From Clostridiales bacterium (GTDB lineage: Bacteria; Bacillota; Clostridia; Peptostreptococcales; Anaerovoracaceae), in NCBI GenBank assembly GCA_012799165.1, contig JAAZLU010000065.1, forward strand, positions 1 through 12,387: a stretch of 12,387 bases of DNA, read 5' to 3'. Both the position numbers and the translations under genes were made by a program. The notes below the pieces were generated by a model that saw only the letters and a program-made list of their open reading frames with translations, was not told where the DNA came from and ran no database searches. Positions 1 to 7,564 of the stretch are shown piece after piece (position 1 is the first letter of the stretch; every line of letters starts with the position of its first letter).

Positions 1-16
1 CAAAAGGCGGACAAGG

Positions 17-1285
17 TTGGAGACTTTCAATCAATTTAAGGGCTTGCCCAAAGAAGTATATATTCTTGCGCTTACACGCTGGATATCCGGCATGGGCAGC
101 ATGATCTGGGCTTTTTCGTCCATCATTCTAACCAGCGTGGTGGGTCTGAGTTCCCAGCAGACGGGCTGGGTCATGCTCAGCTACTCGACCGCGACTATGG
201 TAGGAACGGTGGTAGGCGGCAAGGCGGCCGATTACTATGGCCGAAAGCGGGTAATACTCGCCCTGACGATAATCTCCTGTACCTCTAAGCTCGTCTCGGC
301 CTTCTTCTGCACCAGCGTCTGGATAGTCCCGCTCACGGTAATCAGCTTCTTTTTCGGAAGCGGCATATACCCGGTGGTTTCGGCGATGGTTGCGGATATA
401 GTCAAGAGCTCGGGGAGCACTAAGCGGACTGAAAGCTTCTCGCTTCTGTATATGTGCGCTAACCTCGGCGTTGCAGTGGGCCCGGCGATCGGCGGCAGCC
501 TCGTGGCAAACCACCTGCCCTACATATATGTAATCGAAGCGGTAATGTTTATGGCGGGAAGTGGCCTCCTCTATGCTTTTACGACGGAGAGCTATACGGT
601 CAAGAGGTTTAGACCCAGCATAAGGGGCGGCGAATCGGACGACGTGGGTCATACCCTGAGGGTGGGCACCTGGACCATGTTGATGCGCAGAAAGCTGTTG
701 GCCTCGTTTATCGCCCTGCTGACCCTTGCGACCATGTGCTATGCGGCGGTGAACTATCTGCTTCCGATGCAATTTCGCGACAATTTCGGACTCGGACAGG
801 GCAGCGCCTATTCCGGAAGGGTCTGGACCGTGAACGCCCTGGTGGTCGTCTTTGCGACGCCGCTAATCGTGCGCTACACCAAGAAGAATCATCAGATGAA
901 ATGCAGTGCCTGGGGCTGCGCGCTATATGCGATCGGCTTCGGAGCTTATGCATATGTTACTAAGTTGCCTATGTATTTCGTAGCGGTCGCGGTGTGGTCG
1001 TTGGGCGAGGTTGTAATATCAACAGGTGCGGGGGCCTTCATTTCTGAAAACAGCCCTCCCAGCCATGTGGCGAGATTCCAGTCGCTCTACGAGGGAGGAC
1101 GCTCCTTGGGCAGAGGGCTCGGCCCGGTCGTATACGGACAGATGCTTCTCTTGCTTGCATATACGGAAATTTGGAACATCGTTTCGATCAGTTGTTTCGG
1201 GATTGCGGCCATGTTCCTTGCTATATATTTAAAGGTCGCGCGTTCGCAGCCGACCGCGCCTGAAGAGGAGGAGAGTTATGAGTAA
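17..1285 (+). CDS. MFS family efflux transporter, 12-TM type
   Basis: A 422-residue, very hydrophobic protein with the length and spacing of a 12-helix major facilitator. The loop after helix 2 carries motif A (GGKAADYYGRKR, about residues 67-78), and the N-terminus (FKGLPKEVYIL) resembles the start of clostridial drug-efflux MFS proteins. Such proteins sit in the cytoplasmic membrane and usually export small molecules by proton antiport; the substrate cannot be read from the sequence. The start used is TTG at 17. The frame is open to the left edge and the GGCGG upstream is only a fair ribosome site, so the true start may lie a few codons outside the window. The 3' end overlaps thyA by 8 bp, implying co-transcription and translational coupling. 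A link to folate or nucleoside transport is possible but is inference from position alone. Confidence 0.85.
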   Translation: METFNQFKGLPKEVYILALTRWISGMGSMIWAFSSIILTSVVGLSSQQTGWVMLSYSTATMVGTVVGGKAADYYGRKRVILALTIISCTSKLVSAFFCTSVWIVPLTVISFFFGSGIYPVVSAMVADIVKSSGSTKRTESFSLLYMCANLGVAVGPAIGGSLVANHLPYIYVIEAVMFMAGSGLLYAFTTESYTVKRFRPSIRGGESDDVGHTLRVGTWTMLMRRKLLASFIALLTLATMCYAAVNYLLPMQFRDNFGLGQGSAYSGRVWTVNALVVVFATPLIVRYTKKNHQMKCSAWGCALYAIGFGAYAYVTKLPMYFVAVAVWSLGEVVISTGAGAFISENSPPSHVARFQSLYEGGRSLGRGLGPVVYGQMLLLLAYTEIWNIVSISCFGIAAMFLAIYLKVARSQPTAPEEEESYE

Positions 1286-2111
1286 AGCTGATGTGTTATT
1301 TGCAAATATGTGTAGGGATATCCTGGACAATGGGTTTTCTACGGAGGGCCAGATTGTGCGGGCTAAGTGGGCCGACGACGGTAGTCCCGCTTACACGAAA
1401 AAGATTTTCGGCGTGGTAAATCGCTACGACCTGCAGGAGGAGTTCCCTGCGATTACTTTCAGGAGGACCGCGGTAAAGAGCGCGGTGGACGAGCTGCTTT
1501 GGATATGGCAGAAAAAGTCCAACAGGGTGGCCGATCTGAACACCCGGATATGGGATGCCTGGGCGGATTCAGAAGGGACTATAGGCAAGGCCTACGGATA
1601 CCAGATGAGCGTAAAGTATAAGTTCGCACACGGCGTTGAGGACCAGGTCGACAATGTGCTCTGGCAACTGAAGAATACTCCGTACAGCCGCAGGATTATG
1701 ACGAATATCTACAATTTTGCGGACCTTTCCGAGATGGGTTTGGAGCCTTGCGCCTATTCCATGACCTTCAACGTTACCGGTAATAAGCTCAATGCGATAC
1801 TCAACCAACGTTCACAGGATGTACTCGCGGCGAACAATTGGAATGTCTGCCAATACTCGGTTCTGGTCCATATGTTTGCGCAGGTGAGCGGCCTTGTTCC
1901 CGGAGAGTTGGTGCATGTAATTGCGGATGCTCACATCTACGACAGGCACGAGGAGATAATCCGCGAGCTTATAGAGCGGCCTCAGTATCCGGCGCCGAAG
2001 TTCCGTCTTAACCCCGAAATTACTGACTTCTACGACTTTACGCCCGACGATGTGATTTTGGAAGATTACCAGACGGGCCCACAGGTTAAGGATATACCGA
2101 TAGCGGTTTAG
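1278..2111 (+). CDS. thyA: thymidylate synthase ThyA (phi3T/Bacillus-type)
   Basis: Methylates dUMP to dTMP with 5,10-methylene-THF, producing dihydrofolate; cytosolic homodimer. The 277-residue length is normal. Visible landmarks are RR at 138-139 (phosphate-binding arginines from the partner subunit), the nucleophile C158 in EPCAYS, QRSQD at 177-181, N189, and the DAHIYDRH block with H219 and Y221. The residue after the nucleophile is Ala (PCA) where E. coli-type enzymes have PCH. This and the N-terminal VRAKWADDGSPAYT segment match the phage phi3T/B. subtilis ThyA subfamily as I remember it. The ATG at 1278 follows GAGGAGGAG and overlaps the upstream transporter gene. The DHFR needed to recycle its dihydrofolate product lies two genes downstream. 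Confidence 0.95.
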   Translation: MSKADVLFANMCRDILDNGFSTEGQIVRAKWADDGSPAYTKKIFGVVNRYDLQEEFPAITFRRTAVKSAVDELLWIWQKKSNRVADLNTRIWDAWADSEGTIGKAYGYQMSVKYKFAHGVEDQVDNVLWQLKNTPYSRRIMTNIYNFADLSEMGLEPCAYSMTFNVTGNKLNAILNQRSQDVLAANNWNVCQYSVLVHMFAQVSGLVPGELVHVIADAHIYDRHEEIIRELIERPQYPAPKFRLNPEITDFYDFTPDDVILEDYQTGPQVKDIPIAV

Positions 2112-2205
2112 TCTGTGAATCTGCCCGCAGCATGGAGTAAACGAAGCAGGACCGCTTTGCGGCTTTATTCCGCGCGGAAATTATTAATGAATTTTGGTGA
2201 AAAGA

Positions 2206-3279
2206 ATGGCAAAGAGAGATAATCCGAGGCTCCGCCAGAGCGCGAGCCGCAGGGGAAAAAATAAGAGGAGCAATCACGAGATAGGCCCGGACGGCAGGCT
2301 TCAAAAGGAAGCACCATCCAAGTCTTTCGCTTCAAAAGGCGCAGGTCGCGGCAAAACGGAAGCGACAAAGAGCGGGCGTGCCAAACCCGTCGCAGCGACA
2401 GCAAAGCGTCAGGGCTTTTCGGATAAAAAATCCGCTCCGACGAGCCGCGGACGCAGGAGCGCAGCAAAGCCCGCCCTTGTAAAAGCTGAAGGCGCCCCTG
2501 CCAGTCGCTCCGCGAGGCGGGAAGCAGAGCTCGACCCGAATCTGATAATAGGCAGAAACCCTGTAATGGAGGCCATAAAGTCCGGAAGGAGCATAGATAA
2601 GCTTCTTATGCAGATCGATGCCGTGGGCTCGGCTAAGAAGATAGCCTCCATGGCTGCAGAGGCAAAGATAAATGTGCACTATGTCGAGAAGATTGTGCTG
2701 GACAAACTCTGCCCCGGCAGGCCCCATCAGGGAGTGGCGGCCTATGCCGCGGCAAAGAACTACGCGCAGCTGGACGACATATTTGCAGCCGCGCAGGAGC
2801 GTAGAGAAGATCCGCTAATAGTTATTCTAGACGGGCTCGAAGATCCCCACAACCTCGGCGCCGTTCTTCGGAGCGCGGACGGAGCGGGGGCTCACGGGGT
2901 GATTATCCCTTCGAGGCGCGCGGTGGGGCTCACGGAGGTCGTGGCTAAGGCCAGCGCCGGCGCCATCGAGTATGTGCCGGTGGTGAAGGTTACAAATATC
3001 AACCGCTGCATCGAGGAGCTTCAGGAGCGCGGCCTTTGGGTCGCGGCGCTGGATATGGACGGCGAGAATTATTCGGACGCGGAGCTTTCGGGGCCCATGG
3101 CGATCGTGATCGGCGGCGAAGGAAGAGGTATTTCGCGCCTTGCAAAGGAGAAGGTGGACAAAGTGCTCTCAATACCCATGAGGGGCAAAATAGATTCACT
3201 TAACGCTTCGAACGCCGCGGCGGTGCTGCTCTACGAAATCGACAGGCAGCGGCGGAACGAAAGGATGAGTCAGTTATGA
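2206..3279 (+). CDS. rlmB: 23S rRNA 2'-O-ribose methyltransferase RlmB (SpoU/TrmH family) with long basic N-terminal tail
   Basis: SAM-dependent SpoU/TrmH-family enzyme, expected to methylate the 2'-OH of a guanosine in the 23S rRNA P-loop. From the ATG at 2206 it has 357 residues. Residues 1-110 are a low-complexity tail rich in K, R, S and A. A substrate-binding domain starts at IIGRNPVMEAI (114-124). The knotted catalytic domain follows: motif 1 LDGLEDPHNLGAVLRSADG (208-226, with N216 and R222), motif 2 IVIGGEGRGIS (300-310), motif 3 IPMRGKIDSLNASNAAAVLL (323-342). TTG 2194 and GTG 2197 are in frame upstream, but GGTGA at 2196-2200 is well spaced for ATG 2206. The stop overlaps the DHFR start (ATGA). 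The homologous core is about 245 residues, so the tail is an addition. Exact rRNA target is family inference. Confidence 0.92.
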   Translation: MAKRDNPRLRQSASRRGKNKRSNHEIGPDGRLQKEAPSKSFASKGAGRGKTEATKSGRAKPVAATAKRQGFSDKKSAPTSRGRRSAAKPALVKAEGAPASRSARREAELDPNLIIGRNPVMEAIKSGRSIDKLLMQIDAVGSAKKIASMAAEAKINVHYVEKIVLDKLCPGRPHQGVAAYAAAKNYAQLDDIFAAAQERREDPLIVILDGLEDPHNLGAVLRSADGAGAHGVIIPSRRAVGLTEVVAKASAGAIEYVPVVKVTNINRCIEELQERGLWVAALDMDGENYSDAELSGPMAIVIGGEGRGISRLAKEKVDKVLSIPMRGKIDSLNASNAAAVLLYEIDRQRRNERMSQL

Positions 3280-3890
3280 GAGCGGTTGCGGTGGTCGATA
3301 AAAATTTAGCGATAGGCAGAGACGGGTCTCTGCTCTTTCGCTTACCCTCGGATCTAAAACAGCTGAAGGAGCTGAGCCTCGGGGGCATAGTCGTGATGGG
3401 TCGCAAGACTCTGGAATCCATGCCCGGTGGAAAGCCGCTTCCCGGCAGGCACAACCTCGTCCTATCCGGGAGCATGCAACCCGGAATAGAACTTATCGAA
3501 AACGAAGGGAAGCGCTGGGTTTTCGGCGTCTTCAATGATATGGACAGCCTGCTGGACTTCCTCGGATATCAGGGGAATCAGCCCTACGGCGGCTGGCTCT
3601 TTCGCTCCAAAAATATAAATATATTCGGCGGCGGCGAGGTATATAGGCAGTTCCTTCCGCTCTGCGATAGCATTCAGCTAACCGAAGTGGATGCGGAGGC
3701 AGAGGATCCGGATACATGGTTTCCGGATTTTCGCGCAGACGGCGATTGGAGGCTCGCACATATGGGAGAACCCGTTCTCGACGGGGGGCTCACATATAGG
3801 ATAAATACCTACGAGCGCATCGGTGACGAATGCACCGGATGTTCCGAAAGCAGCTGCTCGGGAGTCTGCTCCGGATGTGCAGGAATCTGA
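3276..3890 (+). CDS. folA: dihydrofolate reductase with cysteine-rich C-terminal tail
   Basis: Reduces dihydrofolate to THF with NADPH, restoring the folate oxidised by ThyA. DHFR landmarks: AVVDKNLAIGRDG (5-17), the acidic active-site residue D26 in LPSDLK, MGRKTLESMPGG (41-52), PLPGRHNLVLS (54-64), and the nucleotide-binding FGGGEVYRQF (117-126). At 204 residues it exceeds the usual 160-170 by a tail after residue about 182 with C186, C189, C194, C198 and C201 (CxxCx4CxxxCxxC), resembling a small metal-binding knuckle. Where most DHFRs have a Pro-Trp pair (LPWxLP), this one has Leu20-Phe21. The ATG overlaps the rlmB stop by 4 bp. The stop is TGA at 3888-3890, with no SECIS-like hairpin after it. 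Confidence 0.93.
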   Translation: MRAVAVVDKNLAIGRDGSLLFRLPSDLKQLKELSLGGIVVMGRKTLESMPGGKPLPGRHNLVLSGSMQPGIELIENEGKRWVFGVFNDMDSLLDFLGYQGNQPYGGWLFRSKNINIFGGGEVYRQFLPLCDSIQLTEVDAEAEDPDTWFPDFRADGDWRLAHMGEPVLDGGLTYRINTYERIGDECTGCSESSCSGVCSGCAGI

Positions 3891-3901
3891 TTCCTTGAAA
3901 G

Positions 3902-3939
3902 TGTGCCCAAAAGTTCTTTTTCCGCAACGCACCGTACAC
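3902..3939 (+). repeat. 38-bp repeat, copy A
   Basis: Begins TGTGCCCAAAAG and ends in the invariant core CACCGTACAC. It matches copy C (4173-4210) at 33 of 38 positions by eye and points the same way. Copies B and D are inverted relative to it. Confidence 0.8.
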
Positions 3940-3952
3940 GTGATTCTACGCT

Positions 3953-3973
3953 TCGATTGAGAGTCTCATTCGA
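3953..3973. repeat. near-perfect palindrome
   Basis: TCGATTGAGA, one central G, then TCTCATTCGA: the arms match at 9 of 10 positions. There is almost no loop and no following T-run, so this is more likely a DNA site or relic than a terminator. Confidence 0.5.
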
Positions 3974-4099
3974 TTAGTGTAAATGACACAATTAATTAAG
4001 AAATCTTTGTGCTATAGACATAATAAATATGTTGACATGTTCCTTCGACACTTCAATACCGCTTCCAGGCAGAGAATACGTCGGATTTTTTAAGGTGAA

Positions 4100-4137
4100 A
4101 TGTACGGTGCACAATCAAAAATACAGTTTTTGTCACA
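4100..4137 (-). repeat. 38-bp repeat, copy B (inverted, most diverged)
   Basis: Read on the minus strand it starts TGTGACAAAAAC and ends CACCGTACAT. Shares 24 of 38 positions with copy A, concentrated in the outer TGTG, the A-run, the T-run and the CACCGTACA core. Faces copy A across 160 bp. Confidence 0.65.
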
Positions 4138-4172
4138 CAATTCGGGCTTTTCCAATGAGAAATCCAAAAAAA

Positions 4173-4210
4173 TGTGCCCAAAAGTCTTTTTTCTACAACA
4201 CACCGTACAC
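4173..4210 (+). repeat. 38-bp repeat, copy C
   Basis: Same orientation as copy A and 33/38 identical to it, beginning TGTGCCCAAAAGTC and ending CACCGTACAC. Lies 35 bp beyond the end of copy B. Confidence 0.8.
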
Positions 4211-4349
4211 GGCAGCTATTTTGAGAGGAGCAGATGTGCCTGATATATGTAACAGGTTAACAGAAGTGGGAATAATTGGAGATATATTACCAATATTGCA
4301 GCTTGGGAGATGAGAAAATAGCTCTCTAGAGTGGTAATTCAGATTTTTC

Positions 4350-4387
4350 GTGTACGGTGGACAGGCGAAAATGACATTTCCGGCACA
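4350..4387 (-). repeat. 38-bp repeat, copy D (inverted)
   Basis: On the minus strand it begins TGTGCCGGAAATGTC and ends CACCGTACAC; 27 of 38 positions match copy A. It lies 30 bp past the stop codon of metH and faces copy C across 139 bp. Confidence 0.75.
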
Positions 4388-4417
4388 CGGATGCCTTGCT
4401 CAAGCCTTGCTGCGTGT

Positions 4418-6817
4418 CTACGCGAATATCTCCAAAGCATATCTTACGGATTCCATCGCATCCTTGCAGTATCTATCCGCGTCTATGGATTTCGCGTACT
4501 TTGCGTTTAGTACTGCACCGCCTACCATTATGGAGGTGGCAGGAGACTTTCTGCGGACAATTTCTATAGTTCGGGCCATATTTTCCACGGTAGTCGTCAT
4601 GAGGGCTGAAAGACCGAGCAATTTCGCTTCTTTTTCGACGCAGACCCTCGCGACCTCTTCGGGGTTTACATCCTTGCCCAAATCCACGACCTTAAAACCG
4701 TAATTTTCCAGGAGAACCTTAACGATATTCTTTCCTATATCGTGTATATCTCCTTTGACCGTGGCGATTACGACAGGTCCCTTTCCGGCATCTTCGGCGG
4801 CAGGCAGAGTTTTTTTAAGAATCTCGAAAGCCGCGGCAGCAGTTTCGGCGCTCATCATCAGCTGGGGGAGAAATACGCTGCCCTTTTCGAAGCCCTCTCC
4901 CACTTCGTCGAGTGCCGGTACAAGTTCCGTGTTTATGATATCCATGGCGGTCATTGTCGCCAGCAGCTCTTCCGCGGCCTTTGCCGCCTCGCTAATTAAA
5001 CCTTTCAATACGCATTCTCGAAGACTTGTAGGAGCAGTTTTGCTTTTTGCCGCCCCTGAAGTCTTTGCACTCTGCGCAGGCTTACTTCCTGTCTTCAGAG
5101 CGGCGGACGAACCGTAAATCTCTATGTATTCGTTCAGTCCGTCCTTATCTCCGGAAAGCACTCGATATGCGTTGTATGTGGCCCGCATACTCTCCGAGAG
5201 GGGATTTATTATCGAAAAATCGAGCCCCTCATGAAGAGCTTTCGCATAAAAATTCGCATTGATTATATCGCGCCTCGGAAGCCCGAAGGAGATATTTGAG
5301 ACACCCAAAATGGTCTTAACACCCAGCTCTTTTTTTATCATCTTTACGGCCGCAAGAGTCTCCTTCATGGCGGTCGGCACTGCGCTTATAGTCATGCAGA
5401 GCGGGTCAATTACGATGTCCTTTTTACTTATACCGAAGCTCTTCGCCCTCTCCACTATCTTTTTCGCAATTAAAAACCTGCCGGCGGCATCGTCCGGAAT
5501 CCCGTCCTCGTCTAAGGTGAGGGCGACCACAACTCCTCCGTACTTAGCCACGGTAGGGAATATCCTCTCCATGGATTCTTCTTTTCCGTTTACGGAATTC
5601 ACCATGGCCTTACCGTTGTAAATTCTGAGCGCGGCCTCTATAACATCGGCGGAAGCGGAGTCTATCTGAAGCGGCAGGGGGGTCACCCGCTGAATATCGG
5701 AGACCAGCCGGCATACGACGGCCTTTTCGTCTATGCCCGGCAAGCCTGCATTAACGTCTATAATGTGAGCCCCCGCCTCCTCCTGCGCGATAGCTTCTTT
5801 AACGGCATAAGAAAAATCTCCTTCCGCAAGGGACTGCCTTAGGGCTTTATTTCCGGTGGGGTTTATCCGCTCTCCTATTATCGTGTGGTCTTCGACCACA
5901 AGTCCGGGTCCGTAGGAAGATATAAGCGTATGGTTTTTTCGAACAGGTAGCACATACGGCAGGGATGAGCAGGCTTTTACAAGCTCTCTTATATGTTCCG
6001 GAGTGGAGCCGCAACAAGCTCCAACGAGCTGCACGCCTTTAGCCGCATACTGCGCGATTAAAGCTCCATATTCTTTCGGTGAAATATCGAAGACGGTTTT
6101 GCCGTCCTTCTGAACGGGCAGGCCGGCGTTGAGCTTTATCGCTACAGGAGTTGAAGAATACTTTAAAAACTCATCTATTATCGGAGCGGCCTTGCGGGGA
6201 TCGAGACCGCAATTGAGACCGAGCGCATCGACTTTCATCCCTTCTAAAAGGGCTATTACCGCCACCGGATCCGCACCCGTCAGGAGTTTGCCCTTCTCGT
6301 CGAAGGCGACCGTAGCCATCACCGGGAGGTCGGACTCCTTTGCGGCGAGCACGGCGGATTTCAACTCGTAAGTGTCGGACATAGTTTCTACGACTATCAA
6401 ATCCGCTCCTGCCTTGCTGCCTATTCCTACGACTTCTCTATACGATTCGTAGGCTTCTTCGAAGCCTAAGTCTCCTAAGGGTTTTAAAAGCTTGCCGGTG
6501 GAAGATAGGCTCAAGGCTACAAATCCTTTACCGGCTCTTGTGACCGCCTTCTTCGCGTTTTTGACTGCAGATCTTACGATATCTTCGAGCTCGTATTCGG
6601 ACTCCAGTTTTATGCCGGTGGCTCCGAAGGTATTCGTATAGACTACGTCGGCTCCGGCGGATAAGTATTCGAAGTGAATATCTTCTATGAGCGAAGGCTT
6701 TGTAATGTTCCAGTCCTCCGGATTCTCTCCGGCCATAAGGCCGGCTTCCTGAAGAAGCGTCCCCATGGCTCCGTCCAAAAAGACCATTCTCTTTTTAAGC
6801 AAGTCCGTAAAATTCAT
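4418..6817 (-). CDS. metH: cobalamin-dependent methionine synthase, short form lacking the SAM-reactivation domain
   Basis: Transfers the methyl group of 5-methyl-THF to homocysteine through a B12 cofactor. The 799 residues contain, in order: a homocysteine-binding barrel (about 1-290) with zinc-ligand cysteines C203 (LNCG) and C268/C269 (GACCGS); a pterin-binding barrel starting GERINPTGNKALRQ (315-328) with VNAGLPGIDE; an Ala/Ser/Lys-rich linker (about 572-598); a helical B12 cap (600-675); and a Rossmann B12 domain with the base-off signature GDIHDIGKNIV (689-699, H692 the cobalt ligand), LLGLSALM and VGGAVLN. It stops where E. coli MetH (over 1200 residues) continues into the activation domain, which is encoded separately just upstream. 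The ATG at 6817 lies 21 nt after the upstream stop, with a GGGAAG element. Confidence 0.95.
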   Translation of the reverse strand: MNFTDLLKKRMVFLDGAMGTLLQEAGLMAGENPEDWNITKPSLIEDIHFEYLSAGADVVYTNTFGATGIKLESEYELEDIVRSAVKNAKKAVTRAGKGFVALSLSSTGKLLKPLGDLGFEEAYESYREVVGIGSKAGADLIVVETMSDTYELKSAVLAAKESDLPVMATVAFDEKGKLLTGADPVAVIALLEGMKVDALGLNCGLDPRKAAPIIDEFLKYSSTPVAIKLNAGLPVQKDGKTVFDISPKEYGALIAQYAAKGVQLVGACCGSTPEHIRELVKACSSLPYVLPVRKNHTLISSYGPGLVVEDHTIIGERINPTGNKALRQSLAEGDFSYAVKEAIAQEEAGAHIIDVNAGLPGIDEKAVVCRLVSDIQRVTPLPLQIDSASADVIEAALRIYNGKAMVNSVNGKEESMERIFPTVAKYGGVVVALTLDEDGIPDDAAGRFLIAKKIVERAKSFGISKKDIVIDPLCMTISAVPTAMKETLAAVKMIKKELGVKTILGVSNISFGLPRRDIINANFYAKALHEGLDFSIINPLSESMRATYNAYRVLSGDKDGLNEYIEIYGSSAALKTGSKPAQSAKTSGAAKSKTAPTSLRECVLKGLISEAAKAAEELLATMTAMDIINTELVPALDEVGEGFEKGSVFLPQLMMSAETAAAAFEILKKTLPAAEDAGKGPVVIATVKGDIHDIGKNIVKVLLENYGFKVVDLGKDVNPEEVARVCVEKEAKLLGLSALMTTTVENMARTIEIVRRKSPATSIMVGGAVLNAKYAKSIDADRYCKDAMESVRYALEIFA

Positions 6818-6838
6818 ATATTTTAAGCTTCCCTTCTG

Positions 6839-7564
6839 TTAGTTTTCCTGCCTCATGGCGCAATCTTTTTTATCGCAGCTAGAACAGCCCGATTCGAAAA
6901 CTGTGCCTTTTTCCGGGCATCCGTCCGCACGAGCGACTCCCAAGAAAGCCGTAACGCTCTTGGAGGGTGTAAGCATCTTGCTCTGCGTTAGAGAGAGCCC
7001 TATCTTTTTGGGTGCCTCCAGTACCTTTAAAATCCAGCCTTGCAAGGCAATATCCAAATCGCCGTAGCCGGGCGAAAATCTCGGGCGAAAAATTTTGCCG
7101 GAATTTTCGGGAAGATCGGCGAGTTCCCTTTCGAGTTCGTTCAATCGCGTCTCTAAAAGCTGAGTGCAGACGGCCTGAAGCACCACTGCTTTTGCCATGG
7201 AGGCGGAAGCGTATCTGGCCATAAGGCGGTCGCACTCCGCGCCCAAGCTTGCAGCTATAATATAGCATCTGTCGCATCCGGTGAGATTTCGGGCAAGGCC
7301 GGTGCTGCTTATTCTCTTTCCGAGTATTTCCAATTTCCCCAAGGCATCCGGCTCGTCCGCCGCATTAAGCTCGCTCGCATCGTCCGCGCAGTCCAAGACT
7401 GGTGCAGAAATATAAATTCGTCGAAATTCGACAGCCGAAATCGCTTCCTCGGCAACGATATCTATAAGACTTTCCGTCTCAGGATCGGGTTTTACCTTTC
7501 CGTATCCGAGGTAGCGCGCTATCTCTTTTTTATCTTGTTCTGAGAGAATCTTGCTATCTGCCAA
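6839..7564 (-). CDS. stand-alone MetH reactivation-domain protein
   Basis: A 241-residue protein matching the SAM-binding reactivation domain of MetH, supplied in trans to the short MetH encoded next. Key block: RPRFSPGYGDLDI (160-172), corresponding to the RPxxGY SAM-binding motif, then PKKIGLSLTQSKMLTPSKSVTAFLG, typical of clostridial stand-alone versions. It would bind SAM and help remethylate cob(II)alamin after the cofactor oxidises. The C-terminus has C216, C227, C230 and C235 (GCSSCDKKDC), an extra cluster that may bind metal. The start is TTG at 7564, inside the last codons of metF (11-bp overlap), with TGAGGT about 7 nt upstream; coupling to metF translation is likely. No ATG fits better. 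Confidence 0.9.
   Translation of the reverse strand: MADSKILSEQDKKEIARYLGYGKVKPDPETESLIDIVAEEAISAVEFRRIYISAPVLDCADDASELNAADEPDALGKLEILGKRISSTGLARNLTGCDRCYIIAASLGAECDRLMARYASASMAKAVVLQAVCTQLLETRLNELERELADLPENSGKIFRPRFSPGYGDLDIALQGWILKVLEAPKKIGLSLTQSKMLTPSKSVTAFLGVARADGCPEKGTVFESGCSSCDKKDCAMRQEN

Larger units (their letters stand above)
3891..4417. other. gene-free convergent intergenic region with degenerate repeats
   Basis: Gap of 527 bp between the convergent ends of the DHFR gene (+) and metH (-), visibly richer in A+T than the flanking genes. It contains four 38-bp repeats, listed separately, and a near-palindrome at 3953-3973. An open frame of 94 codons at 4029-4313 runs straight through two of the repeats, lacks a good ribosome site and looks like no known protein, so it is not called. 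I see no convincing intrinsic terminator for either flanking operon here. Confidence 0.7.

Noticed and set aside
128..772. Long antisense frame under the MFS gene
   Set aside because: A shadow of the G/C-rich coding strand; no ribosome site and no recognisable domain.
2194..2205. TTG/GTG starts upstream of rlmB ATG 2206
   Set aside because: The GGTGA at 2196-2200 sits on these codons and is correctly spaced only for ATG 2206.
3888..3890. TGA of the DHFR gene as a possible selenocysteine codon, given the Cys-rich tail
   Set aside because: No hairpin with a GGU-type loop follows at the right distance, and the reading frame beyond runs into repeat copy A without protein-like sequence.
4029..4313. 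Open frame of 94 codons in the convergent gap
   Set aside because: It runs through repeat copies B and C, has no good ribosome site and resembles no protein I know; its composition follows the repeats.
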